A DNA stretch of 64,000 bases. Origin: Bog-473 sp963809715 (GTDB lineage Bacteria > Actinomycetota > Acidimicrobiia > Acidimicrobiales > RAAP-2). A program made the translations under genes and the position numbers. The DNA lies in assembly GCA_963809715.1 (NCBI GenBank), contig CAWEKO010000004.1, positions 124,001 through 188,000 on the forward strand, in the 5' to 3' direction. The first letter of the stretch is position 1; each line of letters opens with the position of its first letter. The notes below the pieces were generated by a model. It was not told where the DNA came from and searched no databases. It was given only the letters and a program-made list of their open reading frames with translations. Shown piece after piece: positions 25,721 to 35,387 of this stretch.

Positions 25721-27592
25721 CTACGTGAGTACTACGTAGTAGCTGAACTTATCAAGGGACGATGTGGCCGATGTCACGTCAGAGGCCGTTACTGTGATGT
25801 CGACCGATTCTTCCATCGTCACTGCCGGGCTGTAAATCGTTAGCTCGGTGTCGCTCTCTACTGTCAACTGTATCCCCGGAGCCGAACCGAACATGACCGC
25901 GGTCACGCCGGTAAAACCGGTCCCGGTCACCGTGATCTGAGTTCCACCATTGATCGGGCCACTCGTGGGAGAGAGAGCAGTCACCGATGGAGCCGCGGTC
26001 AAGCTCTGCACCACTTGCGGCGCCGCAGCGTACATCCTGTTGCCGGGCTGATTGGCGTCGATGACACAGGTGCCTGGAGCCGAGAAGCTCACGGCGCCGC
26101 CAGATTTCTGGCAAACCGACGTAGCTGACGGGTCGATAGACAGTGTCACCGGTAGCCCCGAACTGGCAGTGGCCGAGGGGATGTAGGTCGGGCCGCCGAC
26201 GGTCGCATTCGCGGGTGCAAGTGAGGTGAACGTGATCGACTGGGTCTGCGGGGGTACAGCACCCCGTCGTTTGACCGTCAAGCTCTGCACCACTTGCGGC
26301 GCCGCAGCGTACATCCTGTTGCCGGGCTGATTGGCGTCGATGACACAGGTGCCTGGAGCCGAGAAGCTCACGGCGCCGCCAGATTTCTGGCAAACCGACG
26401 TAGCTGACGGGTCGATAGACAGTGTCACCGGTAGCCCCGAACTGGCAGTGGCCGAGGGGATGTAGGTCGGGCCGCCGACGGTCGCATTCGCGGGTGCAAG
26501 TGAGGTGAACGTGATCGACTGGGTCTGCGGGGGTACAGCACCCCGTCGTTTGACCGTCAAGCTCTGCACCACTTGCGGCGCCGCAGCGTACATCCTGTTG
26601 CCGGGCTGATTGGCGTCGATGACACAGGTGCCTGGAGCCGAGAAGCTCACGGCGCCGCCAGATTTCTGGCAAACCGACGTAGCTGACGGGTCGATAGACA
26701 GTGTCACCGGTAGCCCCGAACTGGCAGTGGCCGAGGGGATGTAGGTCGGGCCGCCGACGGTCGCATTCGCGGGTGCAAGTGAGGTGAACGTGATCGACTG
26801 GGTCTTGCGGGAGCCGAATGCACCTGCGACGCTGGCGATGCCCAACGCGAGAGCAATGAGGCCAAGCCCGGTGAGCCCCAACTTCAACGCCCGGCGGAAA
26901 GAGGCAGGTGGCGTAGGTGGCCGCGACAAGCGGTCACAGAGTCGTCGCGTACATTCAATCGTTTCGAGTGGCTCGCCCCCCAGGGAATCAACAGCGAGAG
27001 CTTCGGCTTCACCTAGCTCCTTCTTTGCCTCTCGTCGGTTTCCGGTGACAGCGCCCTCTACCGCTCCACTCAGATGAAGGCTGAAATAGAACCAAGTGAG
27101 CAGGCCGTTCCAACTTGGCGACTTCTCGTCCTGATCTTTAGGTGTTCCAGAACTGTGGCGATCAATCCGCCGACGATCTGTTCGCAGGCCATGCTGCCGG
27201 GCGAGCCTTGCTGCTTCACTTTCAATTGAAGTTCGAATCGAAATCCATAGGTGCTTGCGACGCCTGCGGTCTTCCCTGCGCATGTGATGCGGATCGCTTG
27301 CGAGTACCAACGCCGAAGATTGCGGGGCTTGACGAGGATGATCCGAGAAATGCTGCAAATCGTCCAATGCAGCCGTCGCCTCGAGGTTCGCTGTCTCGGT
27401 ATCTCCGTTCCGAGCAGCAAGTCCCGCACCGATCAGATGGCGGAGAACGTCTATGAGTTTTCCAAACTCCCCCAGTACACTCTCCACGTCCTCTACGTGG
27501 CGAGCGTCACACATGACTCGAACCCACTTGAGCATCGCGTCTTCAGCGAGATCTAGTCCGTCGAAAATGCAGTCAACGTCGTCGGGACCCAT
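25721..27592 (-). CDS. Membrane-anchored protein with three identical Ig-like repeats and an IPT/TIG domain
   Basis: A protein of about 623 residues from the ATG at 27592 (GGAG seven to nine bases upstream). Residues about 1-250 are cytoplasmic-type helical sequence (IFDGLDLAEDAMLKWVRVM and later an EAKKELGEAEALAV segment). One membrane helix follows (LGLTGLGLIALALGIASVAG, about 255-275). Next come three copies of a 93-residue Ig-like module (TQSITFTSLAPANATVGGP ... CVIDANQPGNRMYAAAPQVV), and finally an IPT/TIG domain (SVTALSPTSGPINGGTQITV). The outer part is presumably surface-exposed. The modules are identical even at DNA level, which implies very recent duplication or gene conversion. No homologue of the helical part was recognised. 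Confidence 0.7.
   Translation of the reverse strand: MGPDDVDCIFDGLDLAEDAMLKWVRVMCDARHVEDVESVLGEFGKLIDVLRHLIGAGLAARNGDTETANLEATAALDDLQHFSDHPRQAPQSSALVLASDPHHMRREDRRRRKHLWISIRTSIESEAARLARQHGLRTDRRRIDRHSSGTPKDQDEKSPSWNGLLTWFYFSLHLSGAVEGAVTGNRREAKKELGEAEALAVDSLGGEPLETIECTRRLCDRLSRPPTPPASFRRALKLGLTGLGLIALALGIASVAGAFGSRKTQSITFTSLAPANATVGGPTYIPSATASSGLPVTLSIDPSATSVCQKSGGAVSFSAPGTCVIDANQPGNRMYAAAPQVVQSLTVKRRGAVPPQTQSITFTSLAPANATVGGPTYIPSATASSGLPVTLSIDPSATSVCQKSGGAVSFSAPGTCVIDANQPGNRMYAAAPQVVQSLTVKRRGAVPPQTQSITFTSLAPANATVGGPTYIPSATASSGLPVTLSIDPSATSVCQKSGGAVSFSAPGTCVIDANQPGNRMYAAAPQVVQSLTAAPSVTALSPTSGPINGGTQITVTGTGFTGVTAVMFGSAPGIQLTVESDTELTIYSPAVTMEESVDITVTASDVTSATSSLDKFSYYVVLT
25998..26805. repeat. 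Three tandem 279-bp repeats
   Basis: Copies begin at 25998, 26277 and 26556; the third lacks the last 28 or so bases (linker). As far as I can read, they are identical base for base. Each unit encodes one 93-residue Ig-like module, so the frame is kept when copy number changes. Expansion, contraction or assembly collapse is possible here. Confidence 0.92.
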
Positions 27593-27949
27593 GATCAGGC
27601 TCTCCGACTGGAGCGAATGACGCAAGCACCACGAGAAGGCTTGGGAAAAAGCTCAGGCGCCTGAAATTCGAGAGAAAGGAGGCGCGCGCGAGCCCGAACC
27701 TCGGATCTCGCCTCCGCAGGTATTGCCACCAGAGCCTCGAATCGCCACATCGATTCCGCTCCTCTCCGGAGAGTGCATTTCCGATTGCTACCCAAGTTCA
27801 TTTTCCTGCGGCCGGATTGGATCAGTTCGTCGGCTGGGCGACATCCGTTGTGTCACCGACGCGACAGAAGCCAGTACCAGAACAAGATGAAGCTCTCAGC
27901 GCCAAAGAGTCTGCGGCTCTTCCGACGCATCGCCAGCTCGCCGTATCGC

Positions 27950-28222
27950 CTGTCAATGGATCGACGGGCTGGTCACCGACATGGCCGACCGCGCCAACCC
28001 CATCGAGGTCCGTTCACTCGGAGCGACCCTCAGCTGCTGGAAGGAACAGATCATTTGCCTGGGACGGGGCCACGGTCACCAACGGTCCCACCGAAGCAGC
28101 CAACAACCTCATCAAGCGCATCAAGCGCGTTGCCTTTGGTTTCCGCTCCTTCGGTCACCCATCGAGTGCGGGTGCTCCTCTACGCCGGCAAGCCGAACTT
28201 GATGCTGCTCCCTACCGTTTGA
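27950..28222 (+). pseudogene. ISL3-family transposase, C-terminal remnant
   Basis: Three frames in succession give WIDGLVTDMADRANPIEVRS, then VTNGPTEAANNLIKRIKRV with AFGFRSFG, then HRVRVLLYAGKPNLMLLPTV and stop. These are the conserved last 90 residues of an ISL3-type DDE transposase, with the glutamate of the catalytic triad in the TEAANN segment. Two frameshifts and the missing N-terminus show it is dead. No terminal inverted repeats were found. Confidence 0.7.
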
Positions 28223-28867
28223 CCCGCTGAGATCTGAATCACCCACATCCACTTCGTCGGCCACCGCCAGCGCGCCGCTGTCCTTCGGATCCCGAAGTGG
28301 GAACCGGATCCCACGCCAAGTCCGACCGCCACGGAATGTAAAAAGCGTCGACGGTCGCCTCGTCACGACCCGCGATCTGAGCCGACGCCCGATTGAAGCA
28401 GGAGGCATCTCAGCAAAGGTGCTGCTCAGAATCGGGAGATCGGCCGTGGATGCATCATCACGACTGGAGACTATGACGTGCGTCGAAGGAACCTCACTTC
28501 GTGTTGTTTGATCCGAAGTGGCCGACGAGCCGAGCAGATGAGATTTGGTTTAGGCGGGTCAGGACACCTGTCGAAGCCGAAACGTGAACCCGGCCGGGGG
28601 TCGTTTTCTGCCGGGTGGAGGGGGGGTCAATTTTGGGCCGGTGCTGAGAACAACAGCCAGAAAGAACACCAATAACATCCACACAATTCTGCAGTCGAAG
28701 TATGTCCCGGAACACATCTGTCTGTCACCATGCCGACAGACAAGGGACCACCCATGCACGATGCTATTCCTGAGCGGGTTTCCGACGGCCTGCCGGAGAA
28801 ATCACGTGTATCCGCGTCGGGGCACAAACAGTGCGCCCACTGACCGCTAAGAAAGAGGGAGAACAGC
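28223..28867. other. Intergenic region upstream of the beta-helix gene
   Basis: About 640 bases with no supported gene. The right end must hold the promoter of the secreted protein at 28868; the stretch 28655-28720 is relatively AT-rich. A G-rich run is present at 28618-28626. Confidence 0.3.
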
Positions 28868-30502
28868 ATGAGGAAGCTCGTACGGATCCCGACGGCGCTC
28901 CTATCATTGGGGATCATCATGGCGGCGGTTCCCTTGGCGGCGTTGCCGGCGACCGCTGCATCGGGGACTCTCTACGTGAGTGCAACGGGCACGAATGCCG
29001 GCGGTAACAACTGTCAGACTCAGTCAAACCCTTGCGCCACTATCTCGTACGCCGTGTCCAAGGCGGCCTCGGGCGACACCATCCAAGTTGCCGCCGGGAC
29101 GTACCACGACATCGTGGTGATCGCCCCGCCCCTGACGGGGATCACTATCAAGGGCCCGAGCGGGGGCGCGACAGTTGATGGCGTGTCCACTACCGCGCAG
29201 ATCGGAAGCGTGTTCACCGTAGAGGACGGTTCCAGCGCCACGATCAAGAATCTGACCATCACCAACGGAGAAGGAGCCCTCTTCACCAATGGCGGCGTCA
29301 GCACCACCTACGGCAACGGTGTCTTTGTCTCACAGGGTGCGACGGCCACACTGAGCAATGACAACATCAGCGGAAATGAGGATGGCCGAGGAACAAACGT
29401 CGTCGACGACGGCGGCGGCGTGTACAACGGCGGCACTCTGGTCATGAACAACGACACCGTGTCGGGCAATGGAGCACCTGCGGGAATGTTCGACGGCGGG
29501 GGGATCTTCACCGCCTCGGGCACCTCGACCACCTTGAACGACGACACGTTTTCCGGCAATGTGGCCGCTGATGCCGGAGGCGCCATTTATAACGGCGGGA
29601 CGACGACGCTCAACGACGACACGCTCTCGGCGAACCTGGTGGAGTTCACCGAACTCGGCGCAAATGCCGGGGGCGGTGTTTACAACGACCTCGGGACCGT
29701 GCACCTCCACGCCGATACGCTCGTCAAGAATGAAGCCGGGAGTGGCTCTGCCGTCTTCACAAATGCCGGCACCACCACCGACCTGGCGGGAACGATCTTC
29801 GATGGCAACGCAGGGTTTGAGTGTTCCATCACAACGGGCTCGACGTGGAGCGACTCCGGCTACAACCTGAGCGATGACAACACCTGTAGCTTGAGCAACT
29901 CGACCAGTTTGTCGAGCACCAACCCGAATCTCGGACCCCTGGCGTCGAACGGTGGGCCCACCCAGACGTACCTGCCTGCGGCGGGGAGTCCCGCCATCGA
30001 CGAGATTCCGAACCCAACCACCGCGGACGGGTTCTCACTTTGCCCGGGCACTGATCAGCGGGGGACGACGCGCCCGCAAGGATCGAAGTGTGACATCGGT
30101 TCCGTGGAGGTTCAAGAAGCGGCCGGCCCGAAGATTACGAAAGTGTCATTCGCCGGCGATACGGCCAAGCCGGAGGTCACGATCACCGGACACGGGTTCG
30201 GTTCGAAGCCGGCCGCGTTCTCCGACAACACCACGTCCTGCGGCCAATACACAAAGAACGGGGCGGACTTCGGGCCGACCAACCTCTGGTTCGAGGACGT
30301 CGGGCATTTCGTCGCCGGCCAAGGAATTCCACCGAACGGAGCATGCATCGGCATCCGGTTGAACACTTGGTCCTCGACCAAAGTCGTGATCCGTTTCGGC
30401 TCGGCCTATGACAGCTTCGACCACTGGTTCATCACTGCCGGGGACTCGTTCGTGCTTTCCCTGAAGGGTGTGCAGGCGAGCGGTGTGGTGAGCTTCGGCT
30501 GA
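28868..30502 (+). CDS. Secreted right-handed beta-helix protein (choice-of-anchor Q type)
   Basis: A secreted protein of 544 residues. A signal peptide (MRKLVRIPTALLSLG ... ATAAS) is followed by LYVSATGTNAGGNNCQTQSN and PCATISYAVSKAASGDTIQV, the usual entry of this family. Then come many short parallel beta-helix turns rich in Gly, Asn and Asp (for example NDTVSGNGAP, NDDTFSGNVAADAGGAIYNG), the choice-of-anchor Q segment (GGPTQTYLPAAGSPAIDEIP, ending DIGSVE), and a C-terminal IPT-like domain (KITKVSFAGDTAKPEVTITG). Pectin-lyase-like folds bind or cut polysaccharides, but no catalytic residues are recognisable, so an adhesive or surface role is as likely. A good ribosome binding site (AAGAGGGAGA) precedes the ATG. 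A strong hairpin follows the stop codon. Confidence 0.85.
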   Translation: MRKLVRIPTALLSLGIIMAAVPLAALPATAASGTLYVSATGTNAGGNNCQTQSNPCATISYAVSKAASGDTIQVAAGTYHDIVVIAPPLTGITIKGPSGGATVDGVSTTAQIGSVFTVEDGSSATIKNLTITNGEGALFTNGGVSTTYGNGVFVSQGATATLSNDNISGNEDGRGTNVVDDGGGVYNGGTLVMNNDTVSGNGAPAGMFDGGGIFTASGTSTTLNDDTFSGNVAADAGGAIYNGGTTTLNDDTLSANLVEFTELGANAGGGVYNDLGTVHLHADTLVKNEAGSGSAVFTNAGTTTDLAGTIFDGNAGFECSITTGSTWSDSGYNLSDDNTCSLSNSTSLSSTNPNLGPLASNGGPTQTYLPAAGSPAIDEIPNPTTADGFSLCPGTDQRGTTRPQGSKCDIGSVEVQEAAGPKITKVSFAGDTAKPEVTITGHGFGSKPAAFSDNTTSCGQYTKNGADFGPTNLWFEDVGHFVAGQGIPPNGACIGIRLNTWSSTKVVIRFGSAYDSFDHWFITAGDSFVLSLKGVQASGVVSFG

Positions 30503-30558
30503 GTGGCCCGATGGGTCCTCCGATGGAGGCCCAACGGGGCACGAACCAAACAGATCAA

Positions 30559-30595
30559 GAGGAGCTGGCGCCCATACTCCGGGCGCCAGCTCCTC
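30559..30595 (+). terminator. Strong hairpin after the beta-helix gene
   Basis: A perfect 15-bp stem (GAGGAGCTGGCGCCC / GGGCGCCAGCTCCTC) with a 7-base loop, 57 bases after the stop codon. It lacks a T-run, as is common for actinobacterial terminators. Confidence 0.75.
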
Positions 30596-30660
30596 GCGAT
30601 CGCCACTAGGAAGCCCTGATCGGCGAAGCCGGCACACTCGAGTGAAGTTTCATTCACCCA

Positions 30661-31000
30661 AGTTCGTGGTCCAAGACGAAAGCATCGATGGCATCGTCGA
30701 GCCGGTCGAACTGTCGGCGCCGAGAGACCCGCAGACCCATCGAGTATGCGCACCACGTTCTCGACGCCGGGATTGGGAACGACGCTGCGGTTGACGAAGG
30801 ACATGACGTCGTTGGGCCTGACCTCGGTGGGATCCTTTCTCAGCACCGAGAAGGAGACGCTCGGTCGCACAGGACCGCACGGTGGTGGGACGGGCCCGAC
30901 CGACGACGAAGTCCAAGAACTCGTCGACCGGCGGACGGCCGATTCTGTAGACGTGCGGACCGACCGACAGACGCCACTCGGTGGAAATCTGACTGTCCAA
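30661..31000 (-). pseudogene. Tyrosine recombinase (integrase), N-terminal remnant
   Basis: The leftward strand reads PPVDEFLDFVVGRARPTTVR in one frame, then FSVLRKDPTEVRPNDVMSFV, NPGVENVVRIL and DGSAGLSA in the next. This is the SAM-like core-binding domain of actinobacterial site-specific integrases (compare the usual ...NTLxAYxxDLxxFFxVV and ...VVRLxDGxAGLSAxTIKRRL). The catalytic domain with the Arg-His-Arg-Tyr set is missing and the frame breaks near 30860 and 30720. Confidence 0.55.
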
Positions 31001-31203
31001 ACCTCCCGGGCCAGGCGAAGGCGGCGATCATGCTCCATTCCGAGAACTGACCAACGCAGCGTCTTTCATAGGACATTCTCAGCTCTGCGAAAAACACAAT
31101 CCCGGACGGCTCCCCTCCCGTACCGACTACGGAGATCTTTGCCGCGCGTGGCCATTTGTCACTCCGTGTCGAAATATTTCTCCTCCGTCCCCAAGGAGCA
31201 ACG

Positions 31204-31431
31204 ATGCACCCCGATTTGCTACGGGCCCTGGCGAAGGCCAGACATGAGGACCTACTGAATGATGCCCGACACATACGTCGTGGAAGAGTCCGACCCCATA
31301 ACCGTTCGATGTGGTTCGCTCGGTCACGGCGCTTGGTAGGTTCACTGCTGATTTGGGCAGGCGCTCGATTAATCGGTGATCCGCGGACGCGGCAGGATCA
31401 GCGGACGCAGCTGGAACTGTCGCATGAGTAG
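31204..31431 (+). CDS. Small basic protein (75 residues), hypothetical
   Basis: Begins MHPDLLRALAKARHEDLLND, a pattern often seen in small uncharacterised actinobacterial proteins. A basic stretch (RHIRRGRVRPHNRS) and one hydrophobic segment (RLVGSLLIWAGARLIG) follow, so it may be a single-pass membrane protein. A ribosome binding site (AAGGAG) lies six bases before the ATG. The family is not certain. Confidence 0.55.
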   Translation: MHPDLLRALAKARHEDLLNDARHIRRGRVRPHNRSMWFARSRRLVGSLLIWAGARLIGDPRTRQDQRTQLELSHE

Positions 31432-31824
31432 CCCAGAGAGCCTTCTGCCTAATCCTGAGCATCATGAGAGACCGTTGCAACAGGTCACCCGACTGCTCAC
31501 GACATCGTTTCACGGAGGGCGGGCAGCGCAACTCGATCCACCCAGCCAGTTCACCTCAGCTCAGGAACGACAGATTCTGGGATCCCTTGCACTCAGGGGA
31601 AACCATCCCGTTCTCGGTTCACAGGAGGCAGGCGATCACCCTCTGCGTGTCTGCAACAAGCTCGAACACTGGCTTTGCCAGATCGTCAGGAGTGGCTGAT
31701 ACGGCCCAGCCGCCCGTAACGTCTGCCATCGGCCTGCTCGCCACCTGCAAACCCCCGTGGAGCGACGGCAACTCTCCGTCATGCGATCCTCAACAATTCG
31801 CTGACCTAGGAATAGCCTCAAGTC
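31432..31824. other. Intergenic region
   Basis: About 390 bases with no supported gene on either strand. It presumably holds the promoter of the YihY-like gene at its right end. Confidence 0.3.
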
Positions 31825-32700
31825 GTGGACGCCCAACAGAGTCGCACAAAGAACCGATCTGGGAATTCTCAGACGACGCGGGAGGCCTCGGCGAACGACC
31901 GGGTCTCTGCGTCGTGGCGTCGCCACTACCAAGGATCTGTCGTACAGGATTTCTTCAAGGGCCTCCGCGACGTCGAGTTCGGAAGCTGGATTCTCCTGTT
32001 CGGAGCCTCGTTCCTGCTGTCCGTCCTCCCGTTGATCATCCTCCTTAGTGCGCTCGCGAACACCAGGGTGGACGACAAAATCGCCACACGTTTGGGACTG
32101 AATAGGGAAGGGTCCCACATCGTCGACTCCCTTTTCACATCGTCACATGCTGGCTTGAATTTCGGCGTTGCCGTCGCGCTGGTCCTCTCTCTGTTGGGAA
32201 CGATCGCGGTTGCGCGCTTGGTCCAGGAGCTCTACCAACGAGTCTTCGATCACCGCGACGATCGTGGATGGACGAATGTGCTTCGGTGCCTTGTGTGGGC
32301 CCTGGCGGCCGCCGTGGAGATCTATGTCGATGCGGTGATCAGCAGACCGCTTCGGGATCTTCCGGCCGGCCGAGTGTTCTTGGGCCTGGGCAACCTCGTG
32401 CTCGTGACTGCGTTCTTCTGGTGGGGCCTCCACTTTCTGCTGCGCGGGAAAGAGCCTTGGCGACCACTCTTCCCGGCCGCGCTTGCCACAGGGGTCTTCT
32501 GGGTCGGCCTTGGCGCGTTCGCGTCGCTCTACTTTTCTTCAACCCTCGTCTCTGACAGTCACCTGTACGGAGCAATCGGGGTGGTGTTCACTCTCATCAC
32601 GTGGTTCATCGCAATGGGAGCAGTGATCACCTTGGGCGCAGTGGTAGGTCACACTTGGGTGACCCGTCGGGCTCCACCGGCGGTCGTTGAGACGCGCTGA
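31825..32700 (+). CDS. YihY/BrkB-family inner-membrane protein
   Basis: A 291-residue membrane protein of the YihY/virulence factor BrkB family. About six hydrophobic helices are visible, starting with FGSWILLFGASFLLSVLPLI. Family-type segments include GLNFGVAVALVLSLLGTIAV, PAALATGVFWVGLGAFASLY and LYGAIGVVFTLITWFIAMGA, the last being the most conserved stretch of the family. The role of these proteins is not established. The start is a GTG with AGGAAT upstream; the first 40 residues are hydrophilic. Confidence 0.85.
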   Translation: MDAQQSRTKNRSGNSQTTREASANDRVSASWRRHYQGSVVQDFFKGLRDVEFGSWILLFGASFLLSVLPLIILLSALANTRVDDKIATRLGLNREGSHIVDSLFTSSHAGLNFGVAVALVLSLLGTIAVARLVQELYQRVFDHRDDRGWTNVLRCLVWALAAAVEIYVDAVISRPLRDLPAGRVFLGLGNLVLVTAFFWWGLHFLLRGKEPWRPLFPAALATGVFWVGLGAFASLYFSSTLVSDSHLYGAIGVVFTLITWFIAMGAVITLGAVVGHTWVTRRAPPAVVETR

Positions 32701-33023
32701 CGTAACGAGTGATCCAGCTCCTTGATAGTCAGCTTCCGAGGGGCGTAGACGGCATAGGTGAGAAGACTCGAGCAGGTGATGATCGCGCGTCGGGCGGGAA
32801 GGATCACCGCAAGACCAATCTCGCGTGGTGCAGCCGAAACCTCCGAGTCTTGGCGATGAACCAGGAGGTACTGCGCCCAGGTGCTCACCGTCACCTGTGA
32901 CGGTGGCTGCACTGGAGAACGGCGAAGCTCTGATTCGGTGGGTGTCGTCGTCCGGCATCCAGAAACGCAGAAGGGATCGCACCAACCGGCCATACTGCGT
33001 CTCCGCCTGTCATCCTCAGCCTG
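32701..33023. other. Intergenic region
   Basis: About 320 bases between the convergent YihY-like and VOC-family genes. No gene seen. Confidence 0.3.
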
Positions 33024-33431
33024 TTACCGGTCCTGAAATGTCGGGGTGTAACAGACAGCCACGAGCAGCCCTTCCGGGCTCAACAACCGAGCGGTTATCT
33101 GACCCCACGGCTCTGTATGAGCACCGTGGATGAGGCGATAGCCCTTGGCACTGAGCTCGGCTGCTGCAGCGGCCACGTCGGCGACCTCGAACTCGATGCT
33201 TGCCTGCGGGGCGGGGATCTCGGTGGGCCATTCGGTCGTTCCGAAGCAGGCATTCGCCGCCTCGGACAGGGGCCAGAGTCCGAAGTGTTTCGTCCCTTCA
33301 AGCTTGTGGGTGAAGGCGTAGTCACCTTCTTGGCCCTCAAACCCCAGACCCAAGGCGTCCCCGTAGAAGGACCGAGACGCCTCAGCGTCTCGCACGATCG
33401 GGGCGATGCTCGTTACGAACTGGACTTTCAT
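33024..33431 (-). CDS. VOC-family (glyoxalase/bleomycin-resistance-like) protein
   Basis: A 135-residue single-module vicinal oxygen chelate protein. It starts KVQFVTSIAPIVRDAEASRS with the family's FY.DaLGLgF (SFYGDALGLGF), continues to HFGLWPLSEA, and the second half has ASIEFEVADVAAAAAELSAK and ending RLLSPEGLLVAVCYTP. The metal-ligand positions are only partly conserved, so enzymatic or binding function cannot be decided. A strong ribosome binding site (GGAGGT) precedes the ATG. Confidence 0.88.
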   Translation of the reverse strand: MKVQFVTSIAPIVRDAEASRSFYGDALGLGFEGQEGDYAFTHKLEGTKHFGLWPLSEAANACFGTTEWPTEIPAPQASIEFEVADVAAAAAELSAKGYRLIHGAHTEPWGQITARLLSPEGLLVAVCYTPTFQDR

Positions 33432-33816
33432 CAGGGTGCACCTCCACGGTTACTCGTTGTCAGCCGCTCGCTCCTATCCATACCCCTTCGATGCGACATC
33501 TCCTCCGGACTGCGTACACCGCTGGTTCGTTCGGTCGTCCCTCTCCGGTCCGGAGCGCCCTCACCAGCCGGAACGAGCTGACCGACCGTCCCGGCGAACG
33601 CAACATCCTGAGGCGGAGTCCAGCGTTGGCCCAGACCAGCCAGACCCGACTCCTGAGAGCAAAGCGAGAATGGCCGGCCAGATCCGGCCTGTCGTGTTGC
33701 CCGATCTCGGTCGCTTTGATGGGCGACCTCCGATCCAATTCATCGTTGACCGACGAGGTGCTGGGCTACATGCGAACAGTGGTTCGAAAACACGACATCC
33801 TGCATATGCTCGACCG
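33432..33816. other. Intergenic region
   Basis: About 385 bases upstream of the VOC gene and downstream of the CoA transferase. Open frames exist rightward (to 33820) but they have no recognisable motif. Nothing supported. Confidence 0.3.
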
Positions 33817-35034
33817 CTAGTGCGAAACGACTCGTTCCCGAATGAGTGTCTGAATCTCTTCCGATGACACTCCCAATTCCTCCAAGATGGAAACGGTCTG
33901 TTCTCCGAGCTGAGGAGGAGGAAGTCGGTGAGTGGCGCGTTCTCCGTCGAGGGTGAGGGGAATGTCGACCACTCGTAGGTCGGGAATGTCAGGGTGAGGC
34001 ATGTCCACAAGCATTTTGAGCGCGTCGAGCTGCGCATCGTTGACGAGGTCCCCCACCGAGCGGACCCGGCTGCAAGGAATGGTTTCTGCGCCGAGGAGGA
34101 CTTCCCACTCCTCGGCGGTCTTCATTTTGAACCGCACCTCGAGCAGATCATGCAGTGTCACGCGGTTGGCGACCCGGTCGGCGTTGTGGGCATAGTCCGG
34201 CATCCGCGCCAGGTCCGGGACACCGAGGACTCGACACAAGGTGGCAAACAGTCGATCGTTCCCCGCCGTAACCATGAGATCTCCCTCGCTGGTCGTGAAC
34301 ACCTCGTAGGGAGCGACGAATGGAGTTCCATTCCCTTGGCGCTGAGGACTCTCGCCCGTAGCGAGAAAGCCTTCGATGTGATACGACAGGAGCCAAGTCG
34401 CCGTCTCGTAGAGGCTCACTTCCACGAGCGCACCGACGCCGCTCTCCGAACGATTGCGGAGTGCGGCTTGGACCCCGACGGCGGCCCACATGCCGGTGCC
34501 GAGGTCGATCACGCCGACTCCCACGCGTGCGGGTGGCCCCTCGGGATGGCCGGTCATCGACATCAAACCCGTCTCCGCCTGAAGCACCGGGTCATAGCCA
34601 GGTGCATCCTTCTTCGGTCCTTTCGGCCCGTATGCCGTGATGGAGCAGTACACCAGGCTCGTATTGAGATCATGAAGAGACTCGTGATCGAGACCACGTT
34701 TGGCGAGGGAACCTGGCCGAAAGCTCGAGACCAGCACATCAGCACGAGATGCAAGGCGGCGTACGAGTTGCTGTCCAGCCTCCGCATCCAAGTCGATGGT
34801 GATGCTCCGCTTGTTGCGATTGCACGCCAGGAACGCTGCACTCTGTCCATTCCAGGCCGGGGGGCGCCAATTCCGCGTGTCGTCGCCAGACGCGGGCGAT
34901 TCGACCTTGATGACGTCTGCGCCCAAGTCGGCAAGCAGCATCGTGCAATAGGGTCCCGCCAGATTCCGAGACAGATCGAGCACAGTGATGCCTCGAAGGG
35001 TCTCCGAGAGTAGTGAAGCAATCACCGGCGGCAT
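33817..35034 (-). CDS. Class III CoA transferase (CaiB/BaiF family)
   Basis: A 405-residue family III CoA transferase, moving CoA between acyl groups. The N-terminal part has GITVLDLSRNLAGPYCTMLL, ADLGADVIKVE and the NRNKRSITIDL segment; the catalytic Asp lies in APGYDPVLQAETGLMS, as in CaiB and Frc. The protein has the full family length. A good ribosome binding site (GAAGAGG) precedes the ATG. The luciferase-like gene lies upstream on the same strand, 353 bases away; both would fit a catabolic pathway for a CoA-activated acid, but the substrate is unknown. Confidence 0.9.
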   Translation of the reverse strand: MPPVIASLLSETLRGITVLDLSRNLAGPYCTMLLADLGADVIKVESPASGDDTRNWRPPAWNGQSAAFLACNRNKRSITIDLDAEAGQQLVRRLASRADVLVSSFRPGSLAKRGLDHESLHDLNTSLVYCSITAYGPKGPKKDAPGYDPVLQAETGLMSMTGHPEGPPARVGVGVIDLGTGMWAAVGVQAALRNRSESGVGALVEVSLYETATWLLSYHIEGFLATGESPQRQGNGTPFVAPYEVFTTSEGDLMVTAGNDRLFATLCRVLGVPDLARMPDYAHNADRVANRVTLHDLLEVRFKMKTAEEWEVLLGAETIPCSRVRSVGDLVNDAQLDALKMLVDMPHPDIPDLRVVDIPLTLDGERATHRLPPPQLGEQTVSILEELGVSSEEIQTLIRERVVSH

Positions 35035-35387
35035 GGCATACCTCTTCTCGCTTGCTCAAGCGCAAACCCGACGATCCTCTGGGTGACCTTGGAACTCAGG
35101 TATCTCTACGAATTCTGCCGCAAGTCGACGTCGTAAAGAAACTGCAGCCCGGGCGGGCCCTCTACCGCACCGCTTGTGAGATGTGTCGAGCCTCCCAAAC
35201 TCGCGGGTGGTGCCCCCGGCAGTGGGGCCAAGGCTTGCCACCCCGGGTCACCCACGGCAATGTACCGTCCTCGAATAAGCCGGTGTGCGGTCATGACATC
35301 TCCGGGACTTCGACCGTACCCTCTCAGTCGTCGGCGAGCGGCCGCTGGTGGGACTGGACGGTTTCTGGCCCGCAACCCAGAGGTCGC
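35035..35387. other. Intergenic region
   Basis: About 350 bases between the CoA transferase and luciferase-like genes. A leftward frame (35106-35375) shows MTAHRLIRGRYIAVGD, faintly like the start of an amidohydrolase, but it continues as low-complexity sequence. No supported gene. Confidence 0.3.

Noticed and set aside
25998..26805. Tandem repeats as a CRISPR array
   Set aside because: The units are 279 bp, contiguous, coding and without unique spacers.
35106..35375. Leftward frame with MTAHRLIRGRYIAVGD, faintly amidohydrolase-like
   Set aside because: Similarity limited to about 16 residues; the rest is Pro/Ala-rich and no metal-binding HxH follows.
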